A stretch of 38,473 nucleotides of DNA from Leptospiraceae bacterium. GTDB taxonomy: Bacteria; Spirochaetota; Leptospiria; Leptospirales; Leptospiraceae. Shown here piece after piece: positions 9,048-18,326 of this stretch. The DNA is taken from NCBI GenBank assembly GCA_947458405.1, contig CANGZW010000023.1:1-38473 (forward strand), read 5' to 3'. The position numbers and the translations under genes are program-made. The notes beneath the pieces were generated by a model. It was given only the letters and a program-made list of their open reading frames with translations. It was not told where the DNA came from and searched no databases. The stretch's first letter is position 1. Each line of letters starts with the position of its first letter.

Positions 9048-9102
9048 AGTGTGTTAGATTTACTACTATCTACAATCATAAAATTTTTAAAGGAAACAAA
9101 AT
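9048..9102. promoter_or_regulatory. Short divergent intergenic region
   Basis: These 55 bases between two divergent genes must hold or overlap both promoters. TACAAT at 9071-9076 resembles a plus-strand -10 box, and a TTGACA lies at 9035-9040 within the first codons of the acyltransferase gene, but the spacing of 30 bases does not join them. AGGAA at 9091-9095 is the ribosome binding site of the next gene. Confidence 0.3.
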
Positions 9103-9864
9103 ATGGCTTTACTAGAGGATTTTGATAAGCAAGGGAGTTTTTTATTTAGATGGAGAAGCTATATTCCCGGATTCATATTAATTCTTTCTTTTTTTTATGT
9201 TCGTGAAAGTAAATATTATGAAAACAATTATTATAGTAATTTAATAATAACTGCAGTTTGTTTTTTGGTAAGTTTGTTTGGATTATTTATACGTTGTTTT
9301 ACTATTGGTTTTACACCTGCAAAAACTTCTGGAAGAAATACAAAAACTCAGGTTGCTGAAACAGTTAACCAAACAGGGATATATTCTCTCATTAGACACC
9401 CCCTATATGTAGGAAACTTTTTTATGTTTTTTGGAGTAGTGTTAAACATTAAAGATTTATCTTTATCGATAATTTTTATTTTGTTTTATTGGATGTACTA
9501 TGAAAGAATTATGTACACTGAGGAATTCTTTCTCAGAAATAAATTTGGAGAGGATTATCTAAATTGGGCAAATCAAACACCCGCGATTCTTCCCAAGTTT
9601 CATAAATATGTATCACCAAATTTAGCATTTTCTTTTAAAAATATTTTAAAAAGAGAGTATCCTTCCCTCTTTGGAATCATTATAATTTTTTTGTTTTATG
9701 ATTTAATTTTTGTATATATTAATGAGCCAATAAGAATTCAAAATTCATTTTCTGATATATTTTACCCCCATCATATTTATATATTTATGGGTGCCTGTTT
9801 GTTTTATATCATGACAAGGATTGTAGTTAAATTTACTAATTGGTTGGTTGTAGAGGGTAGATAA
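9103..9864 (+). CDS. ICMT/PEMT-like integral membrane methyltransferase
   Basis: A 253-residue membrane protein with about five hydrophobic segments (near 21-34, 46-66, 103-131, 190-207 and 225-245). Between the third segment and the C-terminus lies the SAM-binding signature of the isoprenylcysteine/phospholipid methyltransferase group: TGIYSLIRHPLYVGN (91-105) and ERIMYTEEFFLRNKFGEDY (134-152). Proteins of this kind methylate isoprenoid or phospholipid head groups, but the bacterial substrates are mostly unknown and nothing here fixes one. The two extra C-terminal helices are additional to the short family core. AGGAA seven bases before the ATG supports the start. The carboxyltransferase gene follows after 48 bases on the same strand. 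Confidence 0.75.
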   Translation: MALLEDFDKQGSFLFRWRSYIPGFILILSFFYVRESKYYENNYYSNLIITAVCFLVSLFGLFIRCFTIGFTPAKTSGRNTKTQVAETVNQTGIYSLIRHPLYVGNFFMFFGVVLNIKDLSLSIIFILFYWMYYERIMYTEEFFLRNKFGEDYLNWANQTPAILPKFHKYVSPNLAFSFKNILKREYPSLFGIIIIFLFYDLIFVYINEPIRIQNSFSDIFYPHHIYIFMGACLFYIMTRIVVKFTNWLVVEGR

Positions 9865-9874
9865 CTTAAGTTAT
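9861..9874. repeat. 14-base perfect palindrome at the end of the methyltransferase gene
   Basis: ATAACTTAAGTTAT reads the same on both strands. It contains the TAA stop of the methyltransferase gene and lies 38 bases before the carboxyltransferase start. With no loop it is a poor RNA hairpin, but it could be a site for a dimeric regulator in front of the carboxylase genes. In AT-rich DNA it may also be chance. Confidence 0.4.
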
Positions 9875-9912
9875 TTGTAGAAACTAATCCCACTATTTAT
9901 ATTTTTGGTTAT

Positions 9913-11565
9913 ATGGAAGATATCTATTCGACATTGCAAAATCCCTTAAATAAGAACATAGAAGAGAAAAGTTCTAAAAAAACTGGAATTTATGAAGAAG
10001 CCTTAAAATTAGGCGAAGAACTTATAGAAAAACCCAAAGTCGGGGGAGGAACCGACAGAATACTGGTTCAACATTCAAAAGAAAGAATGACAGTATGGGA
10101 GAGGATAAAAGTTCTCACCCAATCAGAACCAAATATTCTCTACCAAAACTGGGGACCCTCCCTGGATGGTGCATCTTTAATTACAGGCATCTTGAATATC
10201 AATGGTAGAGATGTCGCTCTCTATGGACATGATTTTACTCTCAGAGCAGGATCTATGGATGCTACCAATGGAAATAAGCTAGCCAGAATCATTTATATGG
10301 CGGCTGAGCATGGAATTCCATTGATTGGTATGAATGATTCAGCAGGGGCATTTGTTCCTGCCGGTGTGGGTGGATTGGATGGTTATTCGGAGGCTTTTAC
10401 AGCACTCAGAAAAATAAGTGGGATTGTTCCTAGTATAATGCTGATGTTTGGTTTCAATGCAGGTGGAGGTTCTTATCTTCCGCGCCAGGGATCATTTATG
10501 ATTCAGTGCGAGAATACTTTTTTTGGGTTAACAGGACCCGGGGTTGTCAAGTCAGTTCTAGGGGAAGATATTTCTGCGGATGACTTAGGTGGACCCAAGG
10601 TTCACGGCAAAAGTGGAGTTGTGGATATTGTAACTCCAGATGAGCTAGGATCTTTAAAAACTGCATTAAGATTGTTATCCTATCTACCCAATAGCAATAG
10701 TGAAATGTCACCTTACTTCACCACAAGTGATCCCCTCGATAGATATATGTATGAAGAAGATATACTTTTCCGTAAAACATTCAATGCTCCAACGGGCATG
10801 AATACTCCCTTTGATATTACACTTTATATACAAAATATTTGTGATCATGGTGCATTTTTTGAGATTCAGGCATTACGTGCTAGAAATCTAATTACCGCTT
10901 TTGGTCGATTGGGTGGTAATGTTGTTGGATTTATAGCAAACAATAGTGCAGTTAGTTCCGGTCAAATTGATATTGATGCGGCTAGAAAAGGAACTCGATT
11001 CGTAAGATTTTGTAATTTGTATAATATTCCAATGATCTTTCTAGAAGATACAACAGGATTTCTACCCGGAAAAGAGCAGGAACATGGTGGTATTGTTGAA
11101 GAAGGTAGAAGATTACTCGACTCTATTATAGATTTAAGAACTCCCCGTATGACATTAATTATACGTAATGCATTTGGTGGAGCCTATGCTACATGGAATT
11201 CTTATCACACAGGAGCCGATATTGTTTTCACTCTTCCTACAGCTAGAATTGCTGTTATGGGACCTGCAGGAAAAGATTTTATCTATAAAGAAGAATTACA
11301 AAAAATAAATAAAGAGTACAATGAAAATATAAAAAAAGGTCTTCTTGAGTCAGAAGCAAAGAAACAAAAAGATGCATCCCTTCTAGTATTGACTCAGAGA
11401 TATGAGAAAGAATTGATGAATCCCAAGGAAGCACTTTCTTTAGGTTCTGTATCAAGAGTTATTATGCCGGGCTATACAAGGCAAGTGTTAGGAGAAAATT
11501 TAAACTATCTAATCAGGCATTATAAAGCGTCGCCAATGAGTGGTGTACAAAGGGAGTTTGAATAA
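9913..11565 (+). CDS. Acyl-CoA carboxylase, carboxyltransferase subunit (PccB/AccD-like)
   Basis: A 550-residue biotin-dependent carboxyltransferase with the fused beta-alpha crotonase folds seen in propionyl-CoA and acetyl-CoA carboxylase beta subunits. It transfers carboxyl from carboxybiotin to an acyl-CoA. Visible landmarks are [10 protein letters not shown] (about 56-65), the N-domain block [19 protein letters not shown], then [13 protein letters not shown], and in the C-domain [18 protein letters not shown] and [19 protein letters not shown], whose Gly-Gly pair would form the oxyanion hole. Residues 1-30 are a poorly conserved extension. The ATG lacks a clear Shine-Dalgarno. The biotin carboxylase/biotinyl subunit begins two bases after the stop, so the pair probably forms one enzyme. 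Acetyl-, propionyl- or longer acyl-CoA specificity cannot be decided by eye. Confidence 0.88.
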   Translation: MEDIYSTLQNPLNKNIEEKSSKKTGIYEEALKLGEELIEKPKVGGGTDRILVQHSKERMTVWERIKVLTQSEPNILYQNWGPSLDGASLITGILNINGRDVALYGHDFTLRAGSMDATNGNKLARIIYMAAEHGIPLIGMNDSAGAFVPAGVGGLDGYSEAFTALRKISGIVPSIMLMFGFNAGGGSYLPRQGSFMIQCENTFFGLTGPGVVKSVLGEDISADDLGGPKVHGKSGVVDIVTPDELGSLKTALRLLSYLPNSNSEMSPYFTTSDPLDRYMYEEDILFRKTFNAPTGMNTPFDITLYIQNICDHGAFFEIQALRARNLITAFGRLGGNVVGFIANNSAVSSGQIDIDAARKGTRFVRFCNLYNIPMIFLEDTTGFLPGKEQEHGGIVEEGRRLLDSIIDLRTPRMTLIIRNAFGGAYATWNSYHTGADIVFTLPTARIAVMGPAGKDFIYKEELQKINKEYNENIKKGLLESEAKKQKDASLLVLTQRYEKELMNPKEALSLGSVSRVIMPGYTRQVLGENLNYLIRHYKASPMSGVQREFE

Positions 11566-11567
11566 TT

Positions 11568-14327
11568 ATGATAGATTACAATAACAACAAATTAAAATTT
11601 CATGAGTCTGAATCAGAATGGATTCGGGGGTTTTCCTTAAAAGCTATCAAATGCTTAATTGTATGTCGGGGTCCCGTAAGAAAAGAAGCTATGGATGTCT
11701 TTGATGAAATCGGTATAAAAGAATACGGTATTCTTTTATCAGAAAAAGATTCAGTAGTGTATCCTCAAGCATTAGCACCAGAGACTAGGGGATTTAAATA
11801 CATCAACAATATTCATAGAGTTCCCGACTATATGGGATCAACCAAAGAAGAAAGAACAGAAAGAATCAAAGATATTATCGATATTGCCCTTAATAATGAA
11901 TATACCCATATTTTTGCAGGATATGGTTTTATGGCTGAAGATGCCGAGTTTATCGAAGCTATCGAAAAGTCTGGTATTACATTTATGGGTCCGGCATCTA
12001 GTGTCGCAAAACAGGCTGGCGCTAAAGATGAAGCCAAAAAAATTGCCAGAAAACTAAATGTTTCAGTAACTCCAGGAGTAGATAATATTACCGCATTGGC
12101 TTTATTATCTAAAGCTGGAGATAAAGATAAATTATTGGCAATAGCTAAAGAAAACAAACTTATTTTTAAATATAACGAAAATATTTCTCTCGAGGATAAT
12201 TCAGAAGTATTGCTTCAGTTGTCATACCATGCGGGTATTGATTTAATTTCTATTGAAGATTTACAGATTGAGGCTGAAAAACAATGCAGTGGAATCTGGA
12301 AAAATTATCCCAAAAATCGTATTAGATTAAAATATATCGGTGGTGGAGGAGGAAAAGGACAAAGGGTAATACAGTCCTCAGCCGAGATAAAGTCTGCAGT
12401 AATGGAAATTATTGCCGAATCAAAAGTAGTCAGCCAGGGTTCAAACAGGAACTTTTTAATTGAATTAAATATTGAAAATACCAGACATAACGAAATACAA
12501 TTAATTGGTAATGGAGAATGGTGTATTTCGTTAGGAGGAAGAGATTGTTCTTTGCAAATGCATGAACAAAAACTTTTAGAATTGTCGTACACATTAGAAT
12601 TATTTGAAGAAGAGATACGAGCCCACGCATCAAACCCGACTAGAGTTCAGATGCTTAAAGAGGATATGCAGATTCTAAAAGAAATGGAAGAGCAATCCGA
12701 AAGATTCGGGGAAGCAGTGAAACTCGATAGTGTCTCTACTTTTGAGTCTATAGTAGATGAAAAAAACCACTTCTTTATGGAAATGAATACACGCATACAA
12801 GTAGAGCATCGTGTTACAGAGATGGTTTATAAGCTAAAGTTTGCAAACTCAGCTAATAAATCTGAGTTTTTTATAATTGAAAGTTTAATTGAAGCTATGG
12901 CTCTTCTTTCTCTGCATGGCAAAAAATTAGCAAAACCGATAAGATTAGTGAGAAATATCGCTGGTGGGGAAGCAAGAATCAACGCTACCAATCAAAGTTT
13001 GCAACCCCACGCAGGTGGATTGATTCAAACATGGTCTCCTCCAATTGAATATGAGATTCGCGATGATCAGGGTATAGGCATAAAAAATCCGGATACAGGT
13101 ATTTTTATTCATTATAGATTAGCTGGAGCTTATGATTCGAATATTGCCTTATTAGTTTCTTACGGACAGACACGAAAAGAAATTTTAGAAAGATTATCTA
13201 ATATTATCAAAGTTACTGAATTACGGGGAAATGATCTTCAGACTAACATGCCTGTTCATTATGGTCTTATCAATTGGATTTTAGGTAAAGATCCTATGTT
13301 TAAACCTAACACAAGATTTATGCTATCTTATTTAGCCGGAGTAGGGTCCCTATTTTCAATTGCAAAGGATGTGGATCTTGAATTACTTTGGGAGACAAAA
13401 GTCAAAGAAATACAAAAAAGTGATGCTAATTTAGCAAAAATATTACTTAGAAAGTTAACTCTAATCACAAGACCCTTAAAACTCATTTTAGCTTCTCCTC
13501 ATGTTTTGGGAGGATTTTTGGGGTATCACAATAATAAATCATGGAAGATTGAAAATAGCAAAGTAATTTTCAAAATCAATCCTATTCATCTTTTAGAATC
13601 CCTATATGTTTATTTAGATTTAGAGGACTTACCCTCAAAAGCACCCTGTGATAAAATTTGGGATCATGACGAGAAGATTCTTGCAGAAGCAATTTCCTTT
13701 TATTCAGATTTAAATGAAATTTTAAAGACGAATTCTTATGAAGAGTTAAATCAAAATTTACTTAATGACAAAAATCCTACAAAAGGAGCTTTAAGCGATG
13801 AGTTATGGAAAAAATGTAGAGATTCTCATATATCTTTTCAAGTTGGCTTAGATCTGCTTAAAATTATACCAGCAGTCGGAGCTTTATCTGAATTCATAAA
13901 TATTGATATTAACGATTCCCTGGATGCGGTCGTCCCTGAAAAATTTACAAATCCTGAGTCCATCAAAGAATTTGTTAAAGGACTAAATCCTCCCCCTAAA
14001 GCTAAATCGGATGAAATAGTTGCTCCTATGGGTGGAATGTTTTATTGTAGAGAGGCACCTAATTTGCCTCCAATAATTAATGAAGGAGATACTTTTAAAG
14101 CAGGTCAGCCTTTATTTATAATTGAAGTAATGAAGATGTTTAATAAAATATCAGCTCCTTTTAGTGGAAAAGTTGTAAAACATAACTTAAAAGATTCCGA
14201 TGGGAAGATTGTATCAAAAGGGCAACTTATATTTAAAGTCGAGCCCGATGAAATACTAAAAGAAGAATCTTTAGAAGAAATTACATCCAGGAAAAAGTCA
14301 GTTTTGGTAGCTTTACTTAAATATTAG
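11568..14327 (+). CDS. Biotin carboxylase fused to a C-terminal biotinyl domain (acyl-CoA carboxylase alpha-type)
   Basis: A 919-residue protein that should carboxylate its own biotin using ATP and bicarbonate and hand the carboxyl to the carboxyltransferase encoded just upstream. The N-terminal biotin carboxylase has GYGFMAED (118-125), the ATP-grasp glycine loop GGGGGKGQR (258-266), RDCSLQ with QK (325-335) and MNTRIQVEH (406-414, catalytic Arg409). The biotinyl domain at the C-terminus has EVMKMF with Lys856 as the attachment site. Two things are unusual. About 45-50 extra residues precede the glycine loop (roughly 172-245). About 300 residues of unrecognised sequence lie between the carboxylase and biotinyl domains. 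The conserved IQVEHPVTEM reads IQVEHRVTEM here. AGGGAG lies 11 bases before the ATG, inside the preceding gene. Confidence 0.88.
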   Translation: MIDYNNNKLKFHESESEWIRGFSLKAIKCLIVCRGPVRKEAMDVFDEIGIKEYGILLSEKDSVVYPQALAPETRGFKYINNIHRVPDYMGSTKEERTERIKDIIDIALNNEYTHIFAGYGFMAEDAEFIEAIEKSGITFMGPASSVAKQAGAKDEAKKIARKLNVSVTPGVDNITALALLSKAGDKDKLLAIAKENKLIFKYNENISLEDNSEVLLQLSYHAGIDLISIEDLQIEAEKQCSGIWKNYPKNRIRLKYIGGGGGKGQRVIQSSAEIKSAVMEIIAESKVVSQGSNRNFLIELNIENTRHNEIQLIGNGEWCISLGGRDCSLQMHEQKLLELSYTLELFEEEIRAHASNPTRVQMLKEDMQILKEMEEQSERFGEAVKLDSVSTFESIVDEKNHFFMEMNTRIQVEHRVTEMVYKLKFANSANKSEFFIIESLIEAMALLSLHGKKLAKPIRLVRNIAGGEARINATNQSLQPHAGGLIQTWSPPIEYEIRDDQGIGIKNPDTGIFIHYRLAGAYDSNIALLVSYGQTRKEILERLSNIIKVTELRGNDLQTNMPVHYGLINWILGKDPMFKPNTRFMLSYLAGVGSLFSIAKDVDLELLWETKVKEIQKSDANLAKILLRKLTLITRPLKLILASPHVLGGFLGYHNNKSWKIENSKVIFKINPIHLLESLYVYLDLEDLPSKAPCDKIWDHDEKILAEAISFYSDLNEILKTNSYEELNQNLLNDKNPTKGALSDELWKKCRDSHISFQVGLDLLKIIPAVGALSEFINIDINDSLDAVVPEKFTNPESIKEFVKGLNPPPKAKSDEIVAPMGGMFYCREAPNLPPIINEGDTFKAGQPLFIIEVMKMFNKISAPFSGKVVKHNLKDSDGKIVSKGQLIFKVEPDEILKEESLEEITSRKKSVLVALLKY

Positions 14328-14655
14328 AGGAAAATCACTGACTATTGACATAGAAAATCAACCTTATACAAAATAAAAATATAATAGGAAAAATTAAATT
14401 TTAAGGTTTTTGCATTTACTAATTAGTGGATTTATTTAGTACTACAAAAATATCTTGAAATTTAAAATACATTTTTTTATTTGAGTATGGAAGGTAATTC
14501 TTCTCTGTTTTCTTATAAATATTACCTAATTGTATAGTTAGGTGAAAATTGTATCTATTCCTATTCTATTTTTAAAATTTGAGTAGATATTAAAGTGTTT
14601 ATTTTTTTAAAGTAAAAATTGCGTTTTGAAAGACGTTTTAAGGAGTCGATTGTAA
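14328..14655. other. 328-base gene-free region upstream of the act operon
   Basis: No ORF with a ribosome binding site, no tRNA and no clear terminator is visible here. The stretch is very AT-rich. TTGACA at 14345-14350 is a perfect -35 box, but the nearest -10-like sequences (TATACA at 14365, TACAAA at 14367) give spacers of 14 or 16 bases. TTGAAA at 14455-14460 has TATTTG 17 bases on. A dyad lies at 14524-14543. AGGAG at 14641-14645, ten bases before the actA ATG, is the ribosome binding site. The region probably holds the act promoter and a long leader, or a small RNA that I cannot identify. Confidence 0.5.
14524..14543. promoter_or_regulatory. Dyad symmetry element upstream of actA
   Basis: ACCTAA and TTAGGT are exact inverted repeats separated by eight bases (TTGTATAG). 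The element lies 112 bases before the actA start. It could be an operator for a dimeric regulator or a small hairpin in the leader. No T-run follows, so it is not a terminator. Function unproven. Confidence 0.35.
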
Positions 14656-15174
14656 ATGAACGTACGTGCGATCAAAGTTTCATTTCCTTTGTTAATAGTG
14701 GCCGGTTTAGCCTATTTGCTATTCTCGCCAGCAAAGTATGTAGGGTATGCACCCGATCAACCCATACCCTTTAATCACAAGCTTCATGCTGGGGACAATA
14801 AGATTGATTGTAGATATTGTCACACATCCGTTGAAAAATCAGCCCATGCGAGCGTTCCTCCCTCAGCTACCTGTATGAATTGTCACAGTGAGCAATATGG
14901 TGGGGCTGGTAAAGGTAGACCCCATGTAGAAATTCTTAAGAAATACCATAAAGAAGATAAGCCAATTCAATGGATTAAAGTTCACGATCAGCCAGATTTC
15001 GTTTATTTTAACCATTCTAGGCATATTTCCCGAGGTGTAGATTGTTCTCATTGCCATGGTAACGTCGCAGAAATGGAAATAATTAAACAGGTTGAAACCC
15101 TGAACATGGGATACTGTGTAAATTGTCACCGGGAAAACAATGCACCGAATGACTGTTCAACTTGCCACCGCTAA
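14656..15174 (+). CDS. actA: Alternative complex III subunit ActA, membrane-anchored pentahaem cytochrome c
   Basis: ActA is the multihaem cytochrome c of the quinol-oxidising alternative complex III. The 172 residues have one N-terminal membrane anchor (about 8-25) and five CxxCH haem-binding motifs: 52-56, 73-77, 130-134, 154-158 and 167-171. Further His residues (His41, His44, His120, His123 and others) can serve as sixth ligands. The family signatures PIPFNHKLHAG and FNHSRHISRGVDC are the usual pattern of the class III/c7-type cytochromes. The haem-bearing part should lie in the periplasm. It is the first gene of the act operon, with AGGAG ten bases upstream, and actB follows after 23 bases. 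Confidence 0.93.
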   Translation: MNVRAIKVSFPLLIVAGLAYLLFSPAKYVGYAPDQPIPFNHKLHAGDNKIDCRYCHTSVEKSAHASVPPSATCMNCHSEQYGGAGKGRPHVEILKKYHKEDKPIQWIKVHDQPDFVYFNHSRHISRGVDCSHCHGNVAEMEIIKQVETLNMGYCVNCHRENNAPNDCSTCHR

Positions 15175-15197
15175 ACAATATTAGGAGAGACAACTCA

Positions 15198-18100
15198 ATG
15201 TCTGAAAATAAAAATTTTCAAGAAGAAAAAAAGAGCCATTGGCAATCTTTTGAATTAAAAGACAACAAAGAATTAAGAAAAATTCAAAACCAAGAATTTT
15301 ATACTTCCCCTGACCCGGTTATTAATAGAATAAAAACAGGTGATTACGATCGTAAGACTTTCTTAAAGTTAATGGGAGCTTCCTCTCTCATGATGACCGC
15401 TAACTGTATTCCACAAAAACCAGAAAAAATCGTTCCTTATGTTAATAAACCTGATTTTATGGTTCCTGGTCTTGCTAACTATTATGCTTCATCCTGTGGA
15501 GGTTGTGATGCAGGCTGTGGTATATTGGTAAAAACCAAAGATGGTCGTCCTTTAAAATTAGAAGGAAACCCAAAGCATCCACTCAACAAAGGTGCTATTT
15601 GTGCAACAGGACAGGCTTCTATCTTGAATCTTTACGATCCAGATAGAGCTCAGACTCCACTCAAAATTACCAACGGATCCGAAGAAGCTATCTCTTGGAA
15701 AGATTTAGACTCTGCTATTTTAAAAGCATTATCTGAAAATTCAGGCAAAACTAGAGTAGTTACTGGTACCATAAATTCACCCGGAACTAAAAAAATAATC
15801 GATGAGTTTATATCTAAAACAGGGGGCGGAAGGCACTTACAAGTGAATTTAACTTCTCCTGAAGAATCAATTGCAATAGCTGCGGACAAGTCCTATGGTA
15901 AGGCAGTTGTTCCTAATTATAGATTTGATAAAGCTAGAGTTATTTTATCATTAGATGCAGATTTTCTAGGAACTTGGATTTCTCCGGTTGAATTCTCAAG
16001 ACAGTTTGGATCTAGAAGAAACTTAGAAAATAAAGAAAAATTTACATCATTAATTTCTGTTGATACAATGCCGAGCGTTACTAGCTCAAATGCAGAAATT
16101 CGAGTTCCCGTAAAACCAACAGATGTAAGAAAAGTTGCTCTATTGATTGCAAAAGCTATCAGTGATTTAGGTGGAACTTCTTACGGTCAACTAAATGATA
16201 TAAGTTTAGATTCTCTTTCTAGTAATTTAGAAATAGAACTATCTACAATTAAAAAAATAGCTAAAATATTATGGGATGCTAGAGGTGAATCACTCGTCGT
16301 TGGATCATCTTTTACATCTGAGGCAGTTGATTTACAGATAGCAGTCAATTTGCTGAACTCTATGCTCGATAATGATGGAAAGGCAGTAGATCATGGTAAC
16401 CCCAGAACAGGAGGATTTTCATCCTCTTCTGATCTAAGTTCTTTGGAAAAAGATTTAGAAGCTGGTGAGGTTGGAGTACTATTCTTTTATAACATAAACC
16501 CAATTTATCAGTTACCCGATGCGTCAGGTTGGAAAGGAAAATTCTCTAAAGCAAAATTAATAGTCTCTTTAAATGATAGAATAGATGAGACAACACAAAT
16601 TTCCAGTTACCTGGCTCCTTCTAATCATTTTCTAGAAGCATGGGGTGATCGTGAATCTGTAGAAGGTGTTATTAGCATTCAACAACCAACGATTCAACCT
16701 TTGTATGCTACTAGAGCCTTTGAAGATTCTTTGATCACTTGGGCTGGTGGTGAATTAGCAGGTTCTAAAACGCACTATGAATACTTAAAATCAAATTATT
16801 CTAAGACTACCAATTGGGTCGATTTCCTAAAAGGTGGTTTTATAAACAAAGCTGATTTAGAAGGAAATAAGCCATCTAGAGGATTTAAAGGTTCTGTTGA
16901 AAAATTAGCAGATAAAAAAGATGGATTAGTCTTAGCTCTCTATAGCACGGTAGCTCTGGGAGATGGAACCCATGCAAACAACTCTGTTCTCCAAGAATTG
17001 CCCGATCCTGTAACCAAAGTTACCTGGGATAATTTTGTGGCTATCTCACCTGATACAGCTAACAAAAGAAACTTAAAATCTAATGATGTGGTTAAGGTTA
17101 CAATTGCATCCAGCCAAGAGTTGATTCTTCCTGTACAAGTTCAGCCCGGAATTCACAAGGACACTATTGCAATAGCAATAGGATATGGAAGAACATCGGC
17201 TGGAAGAGTAGGGAATGGTGTAGGTAAAAATTCTTACAATCTCTCCAGTTATTCTGCAGGTTCCCTTCAACTTGCAGGACAAACTGTTGAAATTTCAGGT
17301 ACGGGTAAAACTTATAAATTAGCAACTACCCAAGATCATCATATGATGAATCCTGGAAACAATCCATTAGGTATAAAATACAAGGATAGGGCATTGGTAC
17401 TTACTGCTACACTTGCAGAATACACTGCTAATCCAAAAGTAAATACAGAAAAGGCTGATCCAGAATTTCCGTTATTAAATAAGGTTACTGGTGTAAAGCC
17501 TCATGAATACCCTGTTAAAACAAAAGTAAGCAATATTGATGGTCAAGAATACAATGAAGCAAGAGGATTCAATCCTGATTTTGAATACAAAGGCTACCGT
17601 TGGGGACTCTCTATTGATTTGACCCTCTGTACCGGTTGTTCGGCTTGTGTTGTAGCCTGTCAGATTGAGAACAATGTGCCTGTAGTAGGAAGAGACGAAG
17701 TTCGAGTCGGTAGAGAGATGCATTGGCTCCGAATTGATAGGTACTACATAGGGGATGAAAATAAGCCAGAATCTATTGAAATTGGACACCTTCCAGTTAT
17801 GTGCCAGCATTGTGAAAATGCTCCTTGTGAAACTGTATGCCCTGTAGCGGCAACTGTTCATGGTAGCGAAGGGACAAATGATATGGTTTACAACAGATGT
17901 GTTGGAACTAGATATTGCTCCAACAATTGTCCTTACAAGGTAAGAAGATTCAATTGGATGGAACATTGGAAAGATGGAAAAGATTTCGCAAGATCGCCAA
18001 GAAACTTAGCATTCAATCCTGAAGTTACAGTTAGATCAAGAGGAGTAATGGAAAAGTGTACTTTCTGTTCTTCTAGAGTAGCTGAAAAGAAAATTAGAGC

Positions 18101-18323
18101 TAAAAATGAAGGAAGAACACTGAGAGACGGTGAACTCAAATCAGCTTGTCAGGAAACTTGTCCAACAGATGCAATTTCATTTGGTAACACAAATGATAAA
18201 GAATCTAAAGTTTCCAAGCAATTTACTGATCCTAGAAACTATAGAATCTTAGATTTCTTAAATGTTAGACCACAGGTTGCTTACCTAACTAGAGTTCGTA
18301 ACCATATGAAGGAGAGTGTATAA
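15198..18323 (+). CDS. actB: Alternative complex III subunit ActB, molybdopterin-like and iron-sulfur protein
   Basis: The large periplasmic subunit, 1041 residues. The N-terminal two thirds resemble molybdopterin oxidoreductases, with SCGGCDAGCG at 99-108 and a further Cys at 135; in this family the fold binds no molybdenum. The C-terminal third is a four-cluster ferredoxin domain: CTGCSACVVAC (811-821), CQHCENAPCETVCP (from 869), CVGTRYCSNNCP, then CTFCSSR and CQETCP. A Tat-like export signal has DRKTFLKLMGAS (51-62), with Arg-Lys rather than twin Arg, then TANC with Cys70 a possible lipidation site. I chose the ATG at 15198 because AGGAGA lies nine bases upstream; the longer frame starts with TTG inside actA. 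Confidence 0.93.
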   Translation: MSENKNFQEEKKSHWQSFELKDNKELRKIQNQEFYTSPDPVINRIKTGDYDRKTFLKLMGASSLMMTANCIPQKPEKIVPYVNKPDFMVPGLANYYASSCGGCDAGCGILVKTKDGRPLKLEGNPKHPLNKGAICATGQASILNLYDPDRAQTPLKITNGSEEAISWKDLDSAILKALSENSGKTRVVTGTINSPGTKKIIDEFISKTGGGRHLQVNLTSPEESIAIAADKSYGKAVVPNYRFDKARVILSLDADFLGTWISPVEFSRQFGSRRNLENKEKFTSLISVDTMPSVTSSNAEIRVPVKPTDVRKVALLIAKAISDLGGTSYGQLNDISLDSLSSNLEIELSTIKKIAKILWDARGESLVVGSSFTSEAVDLQIAVNLLNSMLDNDGKAVDHGNPRTGGFSSSSDLSSLEKDLEAGEVGVLFFYNINPIYQLPDASGWKGKFSKAKLIVSLNDRIDETTQISSYLAPSNHFLEAWGDRESVEGVISIQQPTIQPLYATRAFEDSLITWAGGELAGSKTHYEYLKSNYSKTTNWVDFLKGGFINKADLEGNKPSRGFKGSVEKLADKKDGLVLALYSTVALGDGTHANNSVLQELPDPVTKVTWDNFVAISPDTANKRNLKSNDVVKVTIASSQELILPVQVQPGIHKDTIAIAIGYGRTSAGRVGNGVGKNSYNLSSYSAGSLQLAGQTVEISGTGKTYKLATTQDHHMMNPGNNPLGIKYKDRALVLTATLAEYTANPKVNTEKADPEFPLLNKVTGVKPHEYPVKTKVSNIDGQEYNEARGFNPDFEYKGYRWGLSIDLTLCTGCSACVVACQIENNVPVVGRDEVRVGREMHWLRIDRYYIGDENKPESIEIGHLPVMCQHCENAPCETVCPVAATVHGSEGTNDMVYNRCVGTRYCSNNCPYKVRRFNWMEHWKDGKDFARSPRNLAFNPEVTVRSRGVMEKCTFCSSRVAEKKIRAKNEGRTLRDGELKSACQETCPTDAISFGNTNDKESKVSKQFTDPRNYRILDFLNVRPQVAYLTRVRNHMKESV

Positions 18324-18326
18324 GAT

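Noticed and set aside
14053-14068. Sigma-54-like -24/-12 sequence (GGCAC-N5-TTGC with correct GG-GC spacing) inside the biotinyl-domain coding region, overlapping a 6-bp inverted repeat GAGGCA/TGCCTC
   Set aside because: It lies about 590 bases upstream of actA within a conserved coding region and matches only the core bases. A chance match is more likely than a real promoter.
14345-14372. Perfect TTGACA taken as a complete promoter
   Set aside because: The nearest -10-like boxes give 14- or 16-base spacers with poor hexamers, so I list it only as part of the gap.
15162-15197. Upstream TTG start extending ActB by 12 residues
   Set aside because: It lies within the end of actA, and AGGAGA at 15183-15188 points to the ATG at 15198.
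17475-17966. 163-residue minus-strand frame inside actB
   Set aside because: It is antisense to the highly conserved FeS domain, has no family resemblance and no convincing ribosome binding site.
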